Shown piece after piece: positions 61,817 through 64,000 of a stretch of DNA of 64,000 bases (position 1 is its first letter; every line of letters begins with the position of its first letter). Source of the stretch: Paenibacillus sp. FSL R5-0345 (GTDB lineage: Bacteria; Bacillota; Bacilli; Paenibacillales; Paenibacillaceae); NCBI RefSeq assembly GCF_000758585.1, contig NZ_CP009281.1:5022001-5086000 (forward strand), given 5' to 3'. The position numbers and the translations under genes are program-made. Below the pieces are notes generated by a model, which worked only from the letters and a program-made list of their open reading frames with translations, was not told where the DNA came from and ran no database searches.

Positions 61817-61868
61817 TTGTCTCCAGATTTATGGATTATATTCCTAAACGGTATAAATCCGGAGACAA
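61817..61868. repeat. Large inverted repeat
   Basis: TTGTCTCCAGATTTAT and ATAAATCCGGAGACAA are complementary at 15 of 16 positions around a 20-base loop. A third GGAGACAA lies at 61745-61752, overlapping the -35. No T run follows, so it is not a terminator. It is in the 385-base gap between phoH and the solute-binding protein gene; no ORF is seen there. Confidence 0.7.
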
Positions 61869-61974
61869 AGGCGAGCGCTAACGCTTCTACAGAACAATTC
61901 CTCCCCCTCCGCTGACCGCGCTCATTCTATAGCACCACAACCGTTAATTCCCTCCGTCGTTTCTGAGCGGGCAG

Positions 61975-62005
61975 GAAAAAGCCGGGAGTTATGTTTCTCC
62001 CGGCT
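61975..62005 (-). terminator. Terminator after phoH
   Basis: AGCCGGGAG pairs perfectly with CTCCCGGCT around an 8-base loop on the minus strand, followed by TTTTT. Confidence 0.92.
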
Positions 62006-62022
62006 GAAAAGAGGATTGAAGG

Positions 62023-63354
62023 TTAGAGAAGATCCGCGGCCAATTGGGCCAGACGGGAACGCTCGCCTTTTTCCAAAGTAATATGTCCGCTAATCCCTTG
62101 CTGCTTAAACTTCTCAACGATATAACTAAGCCCGTTGCTCGCAGCATCCAGATACGGATGATCGATTTGCTCCGGATCGCCCATAAGAATGACCTTACTT
62201 CCTTCACCCGCTCTGGAAACGATCGTCTTCACTTCATGACGGGAAAGGTTCTGAGCTTCATCAATAATGATGAACTGTGAAGGGATAGAACGTCCACGGA
62301 TATAGGTCAAGGCTTCTACCTGTATGCTGCCTAAGCCCATTAATATTTTATCAATATCTCCAGCTTTTTTGGTATCGAACAGGAACTCTAAATTATCATA
62401 AATAGGCTGCATCCACGGTCTTAACTTCTCATCCTTCTCCCCGGGTAAATAACCAATGTCTTTCCCCATGGGAACTACTGGCCGGGCAATGAGCAGTTTT
62501 TTGTATTTATGCTCATCCTCAACTTTGAATAGTCCGGCAGCAAGCGCCAATAACGTCTTCCCTGTACCAGCCTTACCTGTAATGGTGACAAGTGGGATTT
62601 CATCATTTAGAAGCAGTTCCAAAGCCATTCGTTGTTGAGCATTTCGGGCGCTGATCCCCCAAACCGAATCATTGCCTAGATAGAGCGGATCTAGACGGGT
62701 CGCATCACTATTCACTTTGAGAAGAGCTGATTTGCCCGTGCCGATCTCATCCTTGAGGATCACAAATTCATGAGGGTACAAGGGATACGACAACGCGAGC
62801 TGTTTAACCGTTAAAGAACGGTGACTGTAATATTCATCAATCAATGCCGGATGAACCTGCAGAGATTGGTAACCAGTGTAAAGTTCATTTAAATCTCCAG
62901 TACGATCTGACAAATAATCCTCTGGTGTAATCCCTAGCACATCCGCTTTAATACGGACCAGCACATCCTTACTCACAAGCACTACGGGACGCGGATCTGG
63001 CTTCTCCTTCTCTTCGATTAAATAATTGAGAGCTACAGCCAAAATCCGATTGTCGTTAGATACCTCACCAAACATTTCCTGTACCTTCACAAAACTGCGA
63101 TGGTTAAGTTCTACCTTCAGCTTACCTCCATGCTCCAGTTCCACACCACTATGCAAATGCCCTAGTTCACGAAGTCCATCAAGCAATCGGGAAACCGTGC
63201 GGGCATTCCGACCGATTTCGTCAGCGTTGCGCTTTTTGGAGTCGATTTCTTCCAGCACAACCGCCGGAATAACCACCTCATGCTCCTTGAAAGAGAAAAT
63301 CGAATTGGGGTCGTGCAAAAGCACGTTGGTATCTAGCACAAATATCTTGTTCAT
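62023..63354 (-). CDS. phoH: PhoH-family ATPase with N-terminal PIN domain (YlaK/PhoH2)
   Basis: Fusion of a PIN RNase-like domain (MNKIFVLDTNVLLHD, acidic residue at position 8, and EEIDSKK further on) with a PhoH helicase-type ATPase. Walker A is GKAGTGKTLLALAAG near residues 260-274 and Walker B is FIIIDEAQNLS near 370. PhoH2 proteins act on RNA in studied cases. The ATG at 63354 follows GGAGGGG; the frame to 63459 is unsupported. 443 residues matches YlaK, and the divergent YlaJ-like gene matches the Bacillus neighbourhood. Confidence 0.92.
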   Translation of the reverse strand: MNKIFVLDTNVLLHDPNSIFSFKEHEVVIPAVVLEEIDSKKRNADEIGRNARTVSRLLDGLRELGHLHSGVELEHGGKLKVELNHRSFVKVQEMFGEVSNDNRILAVALNYLIEEKEKPDPRPVVLVSKDVLVRIKADVLGITPEDYLSDRTGDLNELYTGYQSLQVHPALIDEYYSHRSLTVKQLALSYPLYPHEFVILKDEIGTGKSALLKVNSDATRLDPLYLGNDSVWGISARNAQQRMALELLLNDEIPLVTITGKAGTGKTLLALAAGLFKVEDEHKYKKLLIARPVVPMGKDIGYLPGEKDEKLRPWMQPIYDNLEFLFDTKKAGDIDKILMGLGSIQVEALTYIRGRSIPSQFIIIDEAQNLSRHEVKTIVSRAGEGSKVILMGDPEQIDHPYLDAASNGLSYIVEKFKQQGISGHITLEKGERSRLAQLAADLL

Positions 63355-63459
63355 ATTATCCCCTCCACAGCGCCTGGTTTGATTGATCATACATAACTCT
63401 TTCCGCCAAGGGAAAAGATAAGGTACAGAAACGATCTTGGCTGAAAGGAGTAAGCACAT

Positions 63460-64000
63460 ATGAGAAAATCAATGTGTCTGTTGCTGGTACTGCTGCTACT
63501 GACAAGCTGCGGTATCGCTAATAAAAAGACATCACCCTCTCCTCAGAATAAACAATCAGCGAATGCTGTAAAGGGTCCGGGGAACCATGAGGTTCGACAA
63601 TTGTCCAATGATGGTGTGACTAATCCTAAGGCCACCTCAAAAGCTGGTCAAGCCGTTAGTGTTAAGGGCGAAAGTGAAATTGCACTTAAGGACCATTTTG
63701 AACAGTTAGCAAAAAGAGTCCCTGGTGTGAATGGTGCACACTGTGTAGTCATGAACAAGGTGGCCATCGTTGGTCTTGACGTAGAAGGTTCTCTAGAACG
63801 GTCACGGGTAGGAAGCATTAAATATTCTGTAGCGGAAGCTATTCGCAAAGACCCAAGAAGTGTACGTGCGCTTGTCACAGCCGATATGGATCTCTCCAGC
63901 AGATTAGCAGACATGAGTCGCCATATCTCCGAGGGACATCCGATTTCCGGATTTTCATCCGAATTGGCTGATATCATCGGTCGAATCATGCCGCAGCTGC
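63460..64000 (+). CDS. ylaJ: YhcN/YlaJ-family sporulation lipoprotein (C-terminus missing at window edge)
   Basis: The ATG at 63460 follows AAAGGAG at nine bases, and the frame is open to the window edge (about 180 codons seen). The signal peptide LLLVLLLLTSCGIAN has a clear lipobox with Cys 17. A low-complexity Lys/Ser/Asn linker follows, then the family domain (GESEIALKDHFEQLAKRVPGVNGAHCVVMNKVAIVGLDVEG, SIKYSVAEAIRKDPRS). Members are spore-associated lipoproteins; a role in germination has been proposed for the group. Divergent from phoH. Confidence 0.87.
   Translation, partial: MRKSMCLLLVLLLLTSCGIANKKTSPSPQNKQSANAVKGPGNHEVRQLSNDGVTNPKATSKAGQAVSVKGESEIALKDHFEQLAKRVPGVNGAHCVVMNKVAIVGLDVEGSLERSRVGSIKYSVAEAIRKDPRSVRALVTADMDLSSRLADMSRHISEGHPISGFSSELADIIGRIMPQL

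Overview
The window is chromosomal DNA of an endospore-forming, low-to-mid GC Gram-positive bacterium, most likely a Paenibacillus. The grounds are the gene order mraZ-rsmH-ftsL-pbpB-spoVD-murE-murF-mraY-murD-spoVE-murG-murA-divIB-ftsA-ftsZ-spoIIGA-sigE-sigG-ylmCDE-sepF-ylmGH-divIVA-ileS, strong AGGAGG-type ribosome sites, frequent TTG/GTG starts, T-box and PyrR RNA control, a dapL-type lysine/meso-DAP route and many sporulation genes. No phage, IS, CRISPR, rRNA or tRNA gene was found. Nearly all genes lie on the minus strand; the plus-strand exceptions are a yteA-like gene, a small unknown ORF, a DUF2626 gene, a coiled-coil secreted protein and a YhcN/YlaJ-type lipoprotein.

Layout by coordinate (minus-strand operons read right to left). 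1-1124: solute-binding protein cut by the left edge. 1693-10839: pyr operon pyrR-pyrB-pyrC-carA-carB-pyrF-pyrE with a PyrR attenuator leader and a clear promoter; it has no uracil permease and no dihydroorotate dehydrogenase gene. 11010-14193: dapL, rluD, lspA. 14194-15341: yteA-like gene and a small unknown gene. 15346-27044: DUF5665 gene, ileS (long IleS2-like form, T-box leader), divIVA, ylmH, ylmG, sepF, ylmE, ylmD, ylmC, then the sporulation sigma genes sigG, sigE and the pro-sigma-E protease gene spoIIGA. 27495-46521: the dcw cluster for peptidoglycan precursor synthesis and septation, headed by mraZ with its operator repeats. 46896-49984: ahcY and bshC. 50216-55953: oppABCDF-type peptide importer. 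56105-58289: DUF3397 gene, panE, rsfA. 58635-61637: DUF2626 gene, coiled-coil protein, orphan solute-binding protein. 62023-64000: phoH/ylaK and, divergently, a ylaJ-like lipoprotein cut by the right edge.

Most of the window is conserved housekeeping. The parts that gene content does not explain are intergenic: (i) a dispersed repeat of about 95 bp made of two compound hairpins, in at least three close and two diverged copies plus fragments, all in one orientation; (ii) a GC-rich segment of about 320 bp between the ileS T-box terminator and the ileS start; (iii) a 64-bp tandem repeat upstream of ahcY; (iv) a large inverted repeat upstream of the 60.4-61.6 kb solute-binding gene; (v) degenerate AGTTGCACTTT-type repeats at 1.3-1.5 kb. 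The least understood protein is the secreted coiled-coil protein at 59289-60419, which looks like the coiled-coil half of PcsB/CwlO-type proteins without a hydrolase domain. No convincing new multi-gene system was seen.
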